Below, piece after piece: positions 46,903 to 59,900 of a stretch of 64,000 nt of DNA (position 1 is the stretch's first letter; every line of letters begins with the position of its first letter). The stretch comes from Apostichopus japonicus (Eukaryota > Echinodermata > Holothuroidea > Aspidochirotida > Stichopodidae). The notes beneath the pieces were generated by a model. It saw only the letters and a program-made list of their open reading frames with translations, ran no database searches and was not told the origin of the DNA. The translations under genes and the position numbers were made by a program. The DNA lies in assembly GCF_037975245.1 (NCBI RefSeq), contig NC_092569.1:21356001-21420000 (forward strand). Direction: 5' to 3'.

Positions 46903-49900
46903 TTAGTTAATCGGCCTAATATCTCAGTCCATACAGCGGCGCGATGGCTTGGCGCACTGTAAGAGCTGATGAGCGAGACTCTCTTTTGCATCGCTGGTTC
47001 GAACCCCGGTGCTGGCGTCTTTTGCCGATCTTTTACAGCGGGTGCCTGCATAGGGAGCTGTAAGTATTAGTTAATCGGCCTAATATCTCAGTCCATACAG
47101 CGGCGCGATGGCTTGGCGCACTGTAAGAGCTGATGAGCGAGACTCTCTTTTGCATCGCTGGTTCGAACCCCGGTGGTGGCGTCTTTTGCCGATCTTTTAC
47201 AGCGGGTGCCTGCATAGGGAGCTGTAAGTATTAGTTAATCGGCCTAATATCTCAGTCCATACAGCGGCGCGATGGCTTGGCGCACTGTAAGAGCTGATGA
47301 GCGAGACTCTCTTTTGCATCGCTGGTTCGAACCCCGGTGCTGGCGTCTTTTGCCGATCTTTTACAGCGGGTGCCTGCATAGGGAGCTGTAAGTATTAGTT
47401 AATCGGCCTAATATCTCAGTCCATACAGCGGCGCGATGGCTTGGCGCACTGTAAGAGCTGATGAGCGAGACTCTCTTTTGCATCGCTGGTTCGAACCCCG
47501 GTGGTGGCGTCTTTTGCCGATCTTTTACAGCGGGTGCCTGCATAGGGAGCTGTAAGTATTAGTTAATCGGCCTAATATCTCAGTCCATACAGCGGCGCGA
47601 TGGCTTGGCGCACTGTAAGAGCTGATGAGCGAGACTCTCTTTTGCATCGCTGGTTCGAACCCCGGTGGTGGCGTCTTTTGCCGATCTTTTACAGCGGGTG
47701 CCTGCATAGGGAGCTGTAAGTATTAGTTAATCGGCCTAATATCTCAGTCCATACAGCGGCGCGATGGCTTGGCGCACTGTAAGAGCTGATGAGCGAGACT
47801 CTCTTTTGCATCGCTGGTTCGAACCCCGGTGGTGGCGTCTTTTGCCGATCTTTTACAGCGGGTGCCTGCATAGGGAGCTGTAAGTATTAGTTAATCGGCC
47901 TAATATCTCAGTCCATACAGCGGCGCGATGGCTTGGCGCACTGTAAGAGCTGATGAGCGAGACTCTCTTTTGCATCGCTGGTTCGAACCCCGGTGGTGGC
48001 GTCTTTTGCCGATCTTTTACAGCGGGTGCCTGCATAGGGAGCTGTAAGTATTAGTTAATCGGCCTAATATCTCAGTCCATACAGCGGCGCGATGGCTTGG
48101 CGCACTGTAAGAGCTGATGAGCGAGACTCTCTTTTGCATCGCTGGTTCGAACCCCGGTGGTGGCGTCTTTTGCCGATCTTTTACAGCGGGTGCCTGCATA
48201 GGGAGCTGTAAGTATTAGTTAATCGGCCTAATATCTCAGTCCATACAGCGGCGCGATGGCTTGGCGCACTGTAAGAGCTGATGAGCGAGACTCTCTTTTG
48301 CATCGCTGGTTCGAACCCCGGTGGTGGCGTCTTTTGCCGATCTTTTACAGCGGGTGCCTGCATAGGGAGCTGTAAGTATTAGTTAATCGGCCTAATATCT
48401 CAGTCCATACAGCGGCGCGATGGCTTGGCGCACTGTAAGAGCTGATGAGCGAGACTCTCTTTTGCATCGCTGGTTCGAACCCCGGTGGTGGCGTCTTTTG
48501 CCGATCTTTTACAGCGGGTGCCTGCATAGGGAGCTGTAAGTATTAGTTAATCGGCCTAATATCTCAGTCCATACAGCGGCGCGATGGCTTGGCGCACTGT
48601 AAGAGCTGATGAGCGAGACTCTCTTTTGCATCGCTGGTTCGAACCCCGGTGGTGGCGTCTTTTGCCGATCTTTTACAGCGGGTGCCTGCATAGGGAGCTG
48701 TAAGTATTAGTTAATCGGCCTAATATCTCAGTCCATACAGCGGCGCGATGGCTTGGCGCACTGTAAGAGCTGATGAGCGAGACTCTCTTTTGCATCGCTG
48801 GTTCGAACCCCGGTGGTGGCGTCTTTTGCCGATCTTTTACAGCGGGTGCCTGCATAGGGAGCTGTAAGTATTAGTTAATCGGCCTAATATCTCAGTCCAT
48901 ACAGCGGCGCGATGGCTTGGCGCACTGTAAGAGCTGATGAGCGAGACTCTCTTTTGCATCGCTGGTTCGAACCCCGGTGGTGGCGTCTTTTGCCGATCTT
49001 TTACAGCGGGTGCCTGCATAGGGAGCTGTAAGTATTAGTTAATCGGCCTAATATCTCAGTCCATACAGCGGCGCGATGGCTTGGCGCACTGTAAGAGCTG
49101 ATGAGCGAGACTCTCTTTTGCATCGCTGGTTCGAACCCCGGTGGTGGCGTCTTTTGCCGATCTTTTACAGCGGGTGCCTGCATAGGGAGCTGTAAGTATT
49201 AGTTAATCGGCCTAATATCTCAGTCCATACAGCGGCGCGATGGCTTGGCGCACTGTAAGAGCTGATGAGCGAGACTCTCTTTTGCATCGCTGGTTCGAAC
49301 CCCGGTGGTGGCGTCTTTTGCCGATCTTTTACAGCGGGTGCCTGCATAGGGAGCTGTAAGTATTAGTTAATCGGCCTAATATCTCAGTCCATACAGCGGC
49401 GCGATGGCTTGGCGCACTGTAAGAGCTGATGAGCGAGACTCTCTTTTGCATCGCTGGTTCGAACCCCGGTGGTGGCGTCTTTTGCCGATCTTTTACAGCG
49501 GGTGCCTGCATAGGGAGCTGTAAGTATTAGTTAATCGGCCTAATATCTCAGTCCATACAGCGGCGCGATGGCTTGGCGCACTGTAAGAGCTGATGAGCGA
49601 GACTCTCTTTTGCATCGCTGGTTCGAACCCCGGTGGTGGCGTCTTTTGCCGATCTTTTACAGCGGGTGCCTGCATAGGGAGCTGTAAGTATTAGTTAATC
49701 GGCCTAATATCTCAGTCCATACAGCGGCGCGATGGCTTGGCGCACTGTAAGAGCTGATGAGCGAGACTCTCTTTTGCATCGCTGGTTCGAACCCCGGTGG
49801 TGGCGTCTTTTGCCGATCTTTTACAGCGGGTGCCTGCATAGGGAGCTGTAAGTATTAGTTAATCGGCCTAATATCTCAGTCCATACAGCGGCGCGATGGC

Positions 49901-52900
49901 TTGGCGCACTGTAAGAGCTGATGAGCGAGACTCTCTTTTGCATCGCTGGTTCGAACCCCGGTGGTGGCGTCTTTTGCCGATCTTTTACAGCGGGTGCCTG
50001 CATAGGGAGCTGTAAGTATTAGTTAATCGGCCTAATATCTCAGTCCATACAGCGGCGCGATGGCTTGGCGCACTGTAAGAGCTGATGAGCGAGACTCTCT
50101 TTTGCATCGCTGGTTCGAACCCCGGTGGTGGCGTCTTTTGCCGATCTTTTACAGCGGGTGCCTGCATAGGGAGCTGTAAGTATTAGTTAATCGGCCTAAT
50201 ATCTCAGTCCATACAGCGGCGCGATGGCTTGGCGCACTGTAAGAGCTGATGAGCGAGACTCTCTTTTGCATCGCTGGTTCGAACCCCGGTGGTGGCGTCT
50301 TTTGCCGATCTTTTACAGCGGGTGCCTGCATAGGGAGCTGTAAGTATTAGTTAATCGGCCTAATATCTCAGTCCATACAGCGGCGCGATGGCTTGGCGCA
50401 CTGTAAGAGCTGATGAGCGAGACTCTCTTTTGCATCGCTGGTTCGAACCCCGGTGGTGGCGTCTTTTGCCGATCTTTTACAGCGGGTGCCTGCATAGGGA
50501 GCTGTAAGTATTAGTTAATCGGCCTAATATCTCAGTCCATACAGCGGCGCGATGGCTTGGCGCACTGTAAGAGCTGATGAGCGAGACTCTCTTTTGCATC
50601 GCTGGTTCGAACCCCGGTGGTGGCGTCTTTTGCCGATCTTTTACAGCGGGTGCCTGCATAGGGAGCTGTAAGTATTAGTTAATCGGCCTAATATCTCAGT
50701 CCATACAGCGGCGCGATGGCTTGGCGCACTGTAAGAGCTGATGAGCGAGACTCTCTTTTGCATCGCTGGTTCGAACCCCGGTGGTGGCGTCTTTTGCCGA
50801 TCTTTTACAGCGGGTGCCTGCATAGGGAGCTGTAAGTATTAGTTAATCGGCCTAATATCTCAGTCCATACAGCGGCGCGATGGCTTGGCGCACTGTAAGA
50901 GCTGATGAGCGAGACTCTCTTTTGCATCGCTGGTTCGAACCCCGGTGGTGGCGTCTTTTGCCGATCTTTTACAGCGGGTGCCTGCATAGGGAGCTGTAAG
51001 TATTAGTTAATCGGCCTAATATCTCAGTCCATACAGCGGCGCGATGGCTTGGCGCACTGTAAGAGCTGATGAGCGAGACTCTCTTTTGCATCGCTGGTTC
51101 GAACCCCGGTGGTGGCGTCTTTTGCCGATCTTTTACAGCGGGTGCCTGCATAGGGAGCTGTAAGTATTAGTTAATCGGCCTAATATCTCAGTCCATACAG
51201 CGGCGCGATGGCTTGGCGCACTGTAAGAGCTGATGAGCGAGACTCTCTTTTGCATCGCTGGTTCGAACCCCGGTGGTGGCGTCTTTTGCCGATCTTTTAC
51301 AGCGGGTGCCTGCATAGGGAGCTGTAAGTATTAGTTAATCGGCCTAATATCTCAGTCCATACAGCGGCGCGATGGCTTGGCGCACTGTAAGAGCTGATGA
51401 GCGAGACTCTCTTTTGCATCGCTGGTTCGAACCCCGGTGGTGGCGTCTTTTGCCGATCTTTTACAGCGGGTGCCTGCATAGGGAGCTGTAAGTATTAGTT
51501 AATCGGCCTAATATCTCAGTCCATACAGCGGCGCGATGGCTTGGCGCACTGTAAGAGCTGATGAGCGAGACTCTCTTTTGCATCGCTGGTTCGAACCCCG
51601 GTGGTGGCGTCTTTTGCCGATCTTTTACAGCGGGTGCCTGCATAGGGAGCTGTAAGTATTAGTTAATCGGCCTAATATCTCAGTCCATACAGCGGCGCGA
51701 TGGCTTGGCGCACTGTAAGAGCTGATGAGCGAGACTCTCTTTTGCATCGCTGGTTCGAACCCCGGTGGTGGCGTCTTTTGCCGATCTTTTACAGCGGGTG
51801 CCTGCATAGGGAGCTGTAAGTATTAGTTAATCGGCCTAATATCTCAGTCCATACAGCGGCGCGATGGCTTGGCGCACTGTAAGAGCTGATGAGCGAGACT
51901 CTCTTTTGCATCGCTGGTTCGAACCCCGGTGGTGGCGTCTTTTGCCGATCTTTTACAGCGGGTGCCTGCATAGGGAGCTGTAAGTATTAGTTAATCGGCC
52001 TAATATCTCAGTCCATACAGCGGCGCGATGGCTTGGCGCACTGTAAGAGCTGATGAGCGAGACTCTCTTTTGCATCGCTGGTTCGAACCCCGGTGGTGGC
52101 GTCTTTTGCCGATCTTTTACAGCGGGTGCCTGCATAGGGAGCTGTAAGTATTAGTTAATCGGCCTAATATCTCAGTCCATACAGCGGCGCGATGGCTTGG
52201 CGCACTGTAAGAGCTGATGAGCGAGACTCTCTTTTGCATCGCTGGTTCGAACCCCGGTGGTGGCGTCTTTTGCCGATCTTTTACAGCGGGTGCCTGCATA
52301 GGGAGCTGTAAGTATTAGTTAATCGGCCTAATATCTCAGTCCATACAGCGGCGCGATGGCTTGGCGCACTGTAAGAGCTGATGAGCGAGACTCTCTTTTG
52401 CATCGCTGGTTCGAACCCCGGTGGTGGCGTCTTTTGCCGATCTTTTACAGCGGGTGCCTGCATAGGGAGCTGTAAGTATTAGTTAATCGGCCTAATATCT
52501 CAGTCCATACAGCGGCGCGATGGCTTGGCGCACTGTAAGAGCTGATGAGCGAGACTCTCTTTTGCATCGCTGGTTCGAACCCCGGTGGTGGCGTCTTTTG
52601 CCGATCTTTTACAGCGGGTGCCTGCATAGGGAGCTGTAAGTATTAGTTAATCGGCCTAATATCTCAGTCCATACAGCGGCGCGATGGCTTGGCGCACTGT
52701 AAGAGCTGATGAGCGAGACTCTCTTTTGCATCGCTGGTTCGAACCCCGGTGGTGGCGTCTTTTGCCGATCTTTTACAGCGGGTGCCTGCATAGGGAGCTG
52801 TAAGTATTAGTTAATCGGCCTAATATCTCAGTCCATACAGCGGCGCGATGGCTTGGCGCACTGTAAGAGCTGTTGAGCGAGACTCTCTTTTGCATCGCTG

Positions 52901-52970
52901 GTTCGAACCCCGGTGGTGGCGTCTTTTGCCGATCTTTTACAGCGGGTGCCTGCATAGGGAGCTGTAAGTA
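46903..52970 (+). repeat. Block H: units 287-323 (C35)
   Basis: All 37 units carry T35C, which removes the first T of the A-box-like motif and one pair of the 30-59 hairpin. The last unit, 323, carries A67T at 52873, which changes CTGATGA to CTGTTGA. Units 292-323 correspond to units 347-378 at a distance of 9,020 bp. Confidence 0.9.
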
Positions 52971-55900
52971 TTAGTTAATCGGCCTAATATCTCAGTCCAT
53001 ACAGTGGCGCGATGGCTTGGCGCACTGTAAGAGCTGATGAGCGAGACTCTCTTTTGCATCGCTGGTTCGAACCCCGGTGGTGGCGTCTTTTGCCGATCTT
53101 TTACAGCGGGTGCCTGCATAGGGAGCTGTAAGTATTAGTTAATCGGCCTAATATCTCAGTCCATACAGTGGCGCGATGGCTTGGCGCACTGTAAGAGCTG
53201 ATGAGCGAGACTCTCTTTTGCATCGCTGGTTCGAACCCCGGTGGTGGCGTCTTTTGCCGATCTTTTACAGCGGGTGCCTGCATAGGGAGCTGTAAGTATT
53301 AGTTAATCGGCCTACTATCTCAGTCCATACAGTGGCGCGATGGCTTGGCGCACTGTAAGAGCTGATGAGCGAGACTCTCTTTTGCATCGCTGGTTCGAAC
53401 CCCGGTGGTGGCGTCTTTTGCCGATCTTTTACAGCGGGTGCCTGCATAGGGAGCTGTAAGTATTAGTTAATCGGCCTAATATCTCAGTCCATACAGTGGC
53501 GCGATGGCTTGGCGCACTGTAAGAGCTGATGAGCGAGACTCTCTTTTGCATCGCTGGTTCGAACCCCGGTGGTGGCGTCTTTTGCCGATCTTTTACAGCG
53601 GGTGCCTGCATAGGGAGCTGTAAGTATTAGTTAATCGGCCTAATATCTCAGTCCATACAGTGGCGCGATGGCTTGGCGCACTGTAAGAGCTGATGAGCGA
53701 GACTCTCTTTTGCATCGCTGGTTCGAACCCCGGTGGTGGCGTCTTTTGCCGATCTTTTACAGCGGGTGCCTGCATAGGGAGCTGTAAGTATTAGTTAATC
53801 GGCCTAATATCTCAGTCCATACAGTGGCGCGATGGCTTGGCGCACTGTAAGAGCTGATGAGCGAGACTCTCTTTTGCATCGCTGGTTCGAACCCCGGTGG
53901 TGGCGTCTTTTGCCGATCTTTTACAGCGGGTGCCTGCATAGGGAGCTGTAAGTATTAGTTAATCGGCCTAATATCTCAGTCCATACAGTGGCGCGATGGC
54001 TTGGCGCACTGTAAGAGCTGATGAGCGAGACTCTCTTTTGCATCGCTGGTTCGAACCCCGGTGGTGGCGTCTTTTGCCGATCTTTTACAGCGGGTGCCTG
54101 CATAGGGAGCTGTAAGTATTAGTTAATCGGCCTAATATCTCAGTCCATACAGTGGCGCGATGGCTTGGCGCACTGTAAGAGCTGATGAGCGAGACTCTCT
54201 TTTGCATCGCTGGTTCGAACCCCGGTGGTGGCGTCTTTTGCCGATCTTTTACAGCGGGTGCCTGCATAGGGAGCTGTAAGTATTAGTTAATCGGCCTAAT
54301 ATCTCAGTCCATACAGTGGCGCGATGGCTTGGCGCACTGTAAGAGCTGATGAGCGAGACTCTCTTTTGCATCGCTGGTTCGAACCCCGGTGGTGGCGTCT
54401 TTTGCCGATCTTTTACAGCGGGTGCCTGCATAGGGAGCTGTAAGTATTAGTTAATCGGCCTAATATCTCAGTCCATACAGTGGCGCGATGGCTTGGCGCA
54501 CTGTAAGAGCTGATGAGCGAGACTCTCTTTTGCATCGCTGGTTCGAACCCCGGTGGTGGCGTCTTTTGCCGATCTTTTACAGCGGGTGCCTGCATAGGGA
54601 GCTGTAAGTATTAGTTAATCGGCCTAATATCTCAGTCCATACAGTGGCGCGATGGCTTGGCGCACTGTAAGAGCTGATGAGCGAGACTCTCTTTTGCATC
54701 GCTGGTTCGAACCCCGGTGGTGGCGTCTTTTGCCGATCTTTTACAGCGGGTGCCTGCATAGGGAGCTGTAAGTATTAGTTAATCGGCCTAATATCTCAGT
54801 CCATACAGTGGCGCGATGGCTTGGCGCACTGTAAGAGCTGATGAGCGAGACTCTCTTTTGCATCGCTGGTTCGAACCCCGGTGGTGGCGTCTTTTGCCGA
54901 TCTTTTACAGCGGGTGCCTGCATAGGGAGCTGTAAGTATTAGTTAATCGGCCTAATATCTCAGTCCATACAGTGGCGCGATGGCTTGGCGCACTGTAAGA
55001 GCTGATGAGCGAGACTCTCTTTTGCATCGCTGGTTCGAACCCCGGTGGTGGCGTCTTTTGCCGATCTTTTACAGCGGGTGCCTGCATAGGGAGCTGTAAG
55101 TATTAGTTAATCGGCCTAATATCTCAGTCCATACAGTGGCGCGATGGCTTGGCGCACTGTAAGAGCTGATGAGCGAGACTCTCTTTTGCATCGCTGGTTC
55201 GAACCCCGGTGGTGGCGTCTTTTGCCGATCTTTTACAGCGGGTGCCTGCATAGGGAGCTGTAAGTATTAGTTAATCGGCCTAATATCTCAGTCCATACAG
55301 TGGCGCGATGGCTTGGCGCACTGTAAGAGCTGATGAGCGAGACTCTCTTTTGCATCGCTGGTTCGAACCCCGGTGGTGGCGTCTTTTGCCGATCTTTTAC
55401 AGCGGGTGCCTGCATAGGGAGCTGTAAGTATTAGTTAATCGGCCTAATATCTCAGTCCATACAGTGGCGCGATGGCTTGGCGCACTGTAAGAGCTGATGA
55501 GCGAGACTCTCTTTTGCATCGCTGGTTCGAACCCCGGTGGTGGCGTCTTTTGCCGATCTTTTACAGCGGGTGCCTGCATAGGGAGCTGTAAGTATTAGTT
55601 AATCGGCCTAATATCTCAGTCCATACAGTGGCGCGATGGCTTGGCGCACTGTAAGAGCTGATGAGCGAGACTCTCTTTTGCATCGCTGGTTCGAACCCCG
55701 GTGGTGGCGTCTTTTGCCGATCTTTTACAGCGGGTGCCTGCATAGGGAGCTGTAAGTATTAGTTAATCGGCCTAATATCTCAGTCCATACAGTGGCGCGA
55801 TGGCTTGGCGCACTGTAAGAGCTGATGAGCGAGACTCTCTTTTGCATCGCTGGTTCGAACCCCGGTGGTGGCGTCTTTTGCCGATCTTTTACAGCGGGTG

Positions 55901-56742
55901 CCTGCATAGGGAGCTGTAAGTATTAGTTAATCGGCCTAATATCTCAGTCCATACAGTGGCGCGATGGCTTGGCGCACTGTAAGAGCTGATGAGCGAGACT
56001 CTCTTTTGCATCGCTGGTTCGAACCCCGGTGGTGGCGTCTTTTGCCGATCTTTTACAGCGGGTGCCTGCATAGGGAGCTGTAAGTATTAGTTAATCGGCC
56101 TAATATCTCAGTCCATACAGTGGCGCGATGGCTTGGCGCACTGTAAGAGCTGATGAGCGAGACTCTCTTTTGCATCGCTGGTTCGAACCCCGGTGGTGGC
56201 GTCTTTTGCCGATCTTTTACAGCGGGTGCCTGCATAGGGAGCTGTAAGTATTAGTTAATCGGCCTAATATCTCAGTCCATACAGTGGCGCGATGGCTTGG
56301 CGCACTGTAAGAGCTGATGAGCGAGACTCTCTTTTGCATCGCTGGTTCGAACCCCGGTGGTGGCGTCTTTTGCCGATCTTTTACAGCGGGTGCCTGCATA
56401 GGGAGCTGTAAGTATTAGTTAATCGGCCTAATATCTCAGTCCATACAGTGGCGCGATGGCTTGGCGCACTGTAAGAGCTGATGAGCGAGACTCTCTTTTG
56501 CATCGCTGGTTCGAACCCCGGTGGTGGCGTCTTTTGCCGATCTTTTACAGCGGGTGCCTGCATAGGGAGCTGTAAGTATTAGTTAATCGGCCTAATATCT
56601 CAGTCCATACAGTGGCGCGATGGCTTGGCGCACTGTAAGAGCTGATGAGCGAGACTCTCTTTTGCATCGCTGGTTCGAACCCCGGTGGTGGCGTCTTTTG
56701 CCGATCTTTTACAGCGGGTGCCTGCATAGGGAGCTGTAAGTA
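47723..56742 (+). repeat. Segmental duplication, copy 1 (55 units, inferred)
   Basis: Units 292-346 hold 32 C35 units ending in the A67T unit, followed by 23 T35 units. The same order restarts at unit 347. The start of copy 1 is set by subtracting the 9,020-bp offset from the junction and could be off by part of a unit, because flanking units are identical. Confidence 0.75.
52971..56742 (+). repeat. Block I: units 324-346 (T35, G110)
   Basis: These 23 units have T2, T15, T18, T35 and G110. One private change is visible, A17C in unit 326 at 53315. It is absent from the matching unit 381 in the second copy, so it arose after the duplication or was lost there. Confidence 0.9.
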
Positions 56743-56906
56743 TTAGTTAATCGGCCTAATATCTCAGTCCATACAGCGGCGCGATGGCTTGGCGCACTCT
56801 AAGAGCTGCTGAGCGAGACTCTCTTTTGCATCGCTGGTTCGAACCCCGGTGGTGGCGTCTTTTGCCGATCTTTTACAGCGGGTGCCTGCATAGGGAGCTG
56901 TAAGTA
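56743..56906 (+). repeat. Unit 347, inferred duplication junction unit
   Basis: This is the first C35 unit after block I. It carries two private changes ten bases apart, G57C at 56799 and A67C at 56809. The second alters CTGATGA to CTGCTGA. The block change and the paired private substitutions fit a repaired breakpoint, but ordinary mutation near a boundary is possible. Confidence 0.65.
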
Positions 56907-59900
56907 TTAGTTAATCGGCCTAATATCTCAGTCCATACAGCGGCGCGATGGCTTGGCGCACTGTAAGAGCTGATGAGCGAGACTCTCTTTTGCATCGCTG
57001 GTTCGAACCCCGGTGGTGGCGTCTTTTGCCGATCTTTTACAGCGGGTGCCTGCATAGGGAGCTGTAAGTATTAGTTAATCGGCCTAATATCTCAGTCAAT
57101 ACAGCGGCGCGATGGCTTGGCGCACTGTAAGAGCTGATGAGCGAGACTCTCTTTTGCATCGCTGGTTCGAACCCCGGTGGTGGCGTCTTTTGCCGATCTT
57201 TTACAGCGGGTGCCTGCATAGGGAGCTGTAAGTATTAGTTAATCGGCCTAATATCTCAGTCCATACAGCGGCGCGATGGCTTGGCGCACTGTAAGAGCTG
57301 ATGAGCGAGACTCTCTTTTGCATCGCTGGTTCGAACCCCGGTGGTGGCGTCTTTTGCCGATCTTTTACAGCGGGTGCCTGCATAGGGAGCTGTAAGTATT
57401 AGTTAATCGGCCTAATATCTCAGTCCATACAGCGGCGCGATGGCTTGGCGCACTGTAAGAGCTGATGAGCGAGACTCTCTTTTGCATCGCTGGTTCGAAC
57501 CCCGGTGGTGGCGTCTTTTGCCGATCTTTTACAGCGGGTGCCTGCATAGGGAGCTGTAAGTATTAGTTAATCGGCCTAATATCTCAGTCCATACAGCGGC
57601 GCGATGGCTTGGCGCACTGTAAGAGCTGATGAGCGAGACTCTCTTTTGCATCGCTGGTTCGAACCCCGGTGGTGGCGTCTTTTGCCGATCTTTTACAGCG
57701 GGTGCCTGCATAGGGAGCTGTAAGTATTAGTTAATCGGCCTAATATCTCAGTCCATACAGCGGCGCGATGGCTTGGCGCACTGTAAGAGCTGATGAGCGA
57801 GACTCTCTTTTGCATCGCTGGTTCGAACCCCGGTGGTGGCGTCTTTTGCCGATCTTTTACAGCGGGTGCCTGCATAGGGAGCTGTAAGTATTAGTTAATC
57901 GGCCTAATATCTCAGTCCATACAGCGGCGCGATGGCTTGGCGCACTGTAAGAGCTGATGAGCGAGACTCTCTTTTGCATCGCTGGTTCGAACCCCGGTGG
58001 TGGCGTCTTTTGCCGATCTTTTACAGCGGGTGCCTGCATAGGGAGCTGTAAGTATTAGTTAATCGGCCTAATATCTCAGTCCATACAGCGGCGCGATGGC
58101 TTGGCGCACTGTAAGAGCTGATGAGCGAGACTCTCTTTTGCATCGCTGGTTCGAACCCCGGTGGTGGCGTCTTTTGCCGATCTTTTACAGCGGGTGCCTG
58201 CATAGGGAGCTGTAAGTATTAGTTAATCGGCCTAATATCTCAGTCCATACAGCGGCGCGATGGCTTGGCGCACTGTAAGAGCTGATGAGCGAGACTCTCT
58301 TTTGCATCGCTGGTTCGAACCCCGGTGGTGGCGTCTTTTGCCGATCTTTTACAGCGGGTGCCTGCATAGGGAGCTGTAAGTATTAGTTAATCGGCCTAAT
58401 ATCTCAGTCCATACAGCGGCGCGATGGCTTGGCGCACTGTAAGAGCTGATGAGCGAGACTCTCTTTTGCATCGCTGGTTCGAACCCCGGTGGTGGCGTCT
58501 TTTGCCGATCTTTTACAGCGGGTGCCTGCATAGGGAGCTGTAAGTATTAGTTAATCGGCCTAATATCTCAGTCCATACAGCGGCGCGATGGCTTGGCGCA
58601 CTGTAAGAGCTGATGAGCGAGACTCTCTTTTGCATCGCTGGTTCGAACCCCGGTGGTGGCGTCTTTTGCCGATCTTTTACAGCGGGTGCCTGCATAGGGA
58701 GCTGTAAGTATTAGTTAATCGGCCTAATATCTCAGTCCATACAGCGGCGCGATGGCTTGGCGCACTGTAAGAGCTGATGAGCGAGACTCTCTTTTGCATC
58801 GCTGGTTCGAACCCCGGTGGTGGCGTCTTTTGCCGATCTTTTACAGCGGGTGCCTGCATAGGGAGCTGTAAGTATTAGTTAATCGGCCTAATATCTCAGT
58901 CCATACAGCGGCGCGATGGCTTGGCGCACTGTAAGAGCTGATGAGCGAGACTCTCTTTTGCATCGCTGGTTCGAACCCCGGTGGTGGCGTCTTTTGCCGA
59001 TCTTTTACAGCGGGTGCCTGCATAGGGAGCTGTAAGTATTAGTTAATCGGCCTAATATCTCAGTCCATACAGCGGCGCGATGGCTTGGCGCACTGTAAGA
59101 GCTGATGAGCGAGACTCTCTTTTGCATCGCTGGTTCGAACCCCGGTGGTGGCGTCTTTTGCCGATCTTTTACAGCGGGTGCCTGCATAGGGAGCTGTAAG
59201 TATTAGTTAATCGGCCTAATATCTCAGTCCATACAGCGGCGCGATGGCTTGGCGCACTGTAAGAGCTGATGAGCGAGACTCTCTTTTGCATCGCTGGTTC
59301 GAACCCCGGTGGTGGCGTCTTTTGCCGATCTTTTACAGCGGGTGCCTGCATAGGGAGCTGTAAGTATTAGTTAATCGGCCTAATATCTCAGTCCATACAG
59401 CGGCGCGATGGCTTGGCGCACTGTAAGAGCTGATGAGCGAGACTCTCTTTTGCATCGCTGGTTCGAACCCCGGTGGTGGCGTCTTTTGCCGATCTTTTAC
59501 AGCGGGTGCCTGCATAGGGAGCTGTAAGTATTAGTTAATCGGCCTAATATCTCAGTCCATACAGCGGCGCGATGGCTTGGCGCACTGTAAGAGCTGATGA
59601 GCGAGACTCTCTTTTGCATCGCTGGTTCGAACCCCGGTGGTGGCGTCTTTTGCCGATCTTTTACAGCGGGTGCCTGCATAGGGAGCTGTAAGTATTAGTT
59701 AATCGGCCTAATATCTCAGTCCATACAGCGGCGCGATGGCTTGGCGCACTGTAAGAGCTGATGAGCGAGACTCTCTTTTGCATCGCTGGTTCGAACCCCG
59801 GTGGTGGCGTCTTTTGCCGATCTTTTACAGCGGGTGCCTGCATAGGGAGCTGTAAGTATTAGTTAATCGGCCTAATATCTCAGTCCATACAGCGGCGCGA

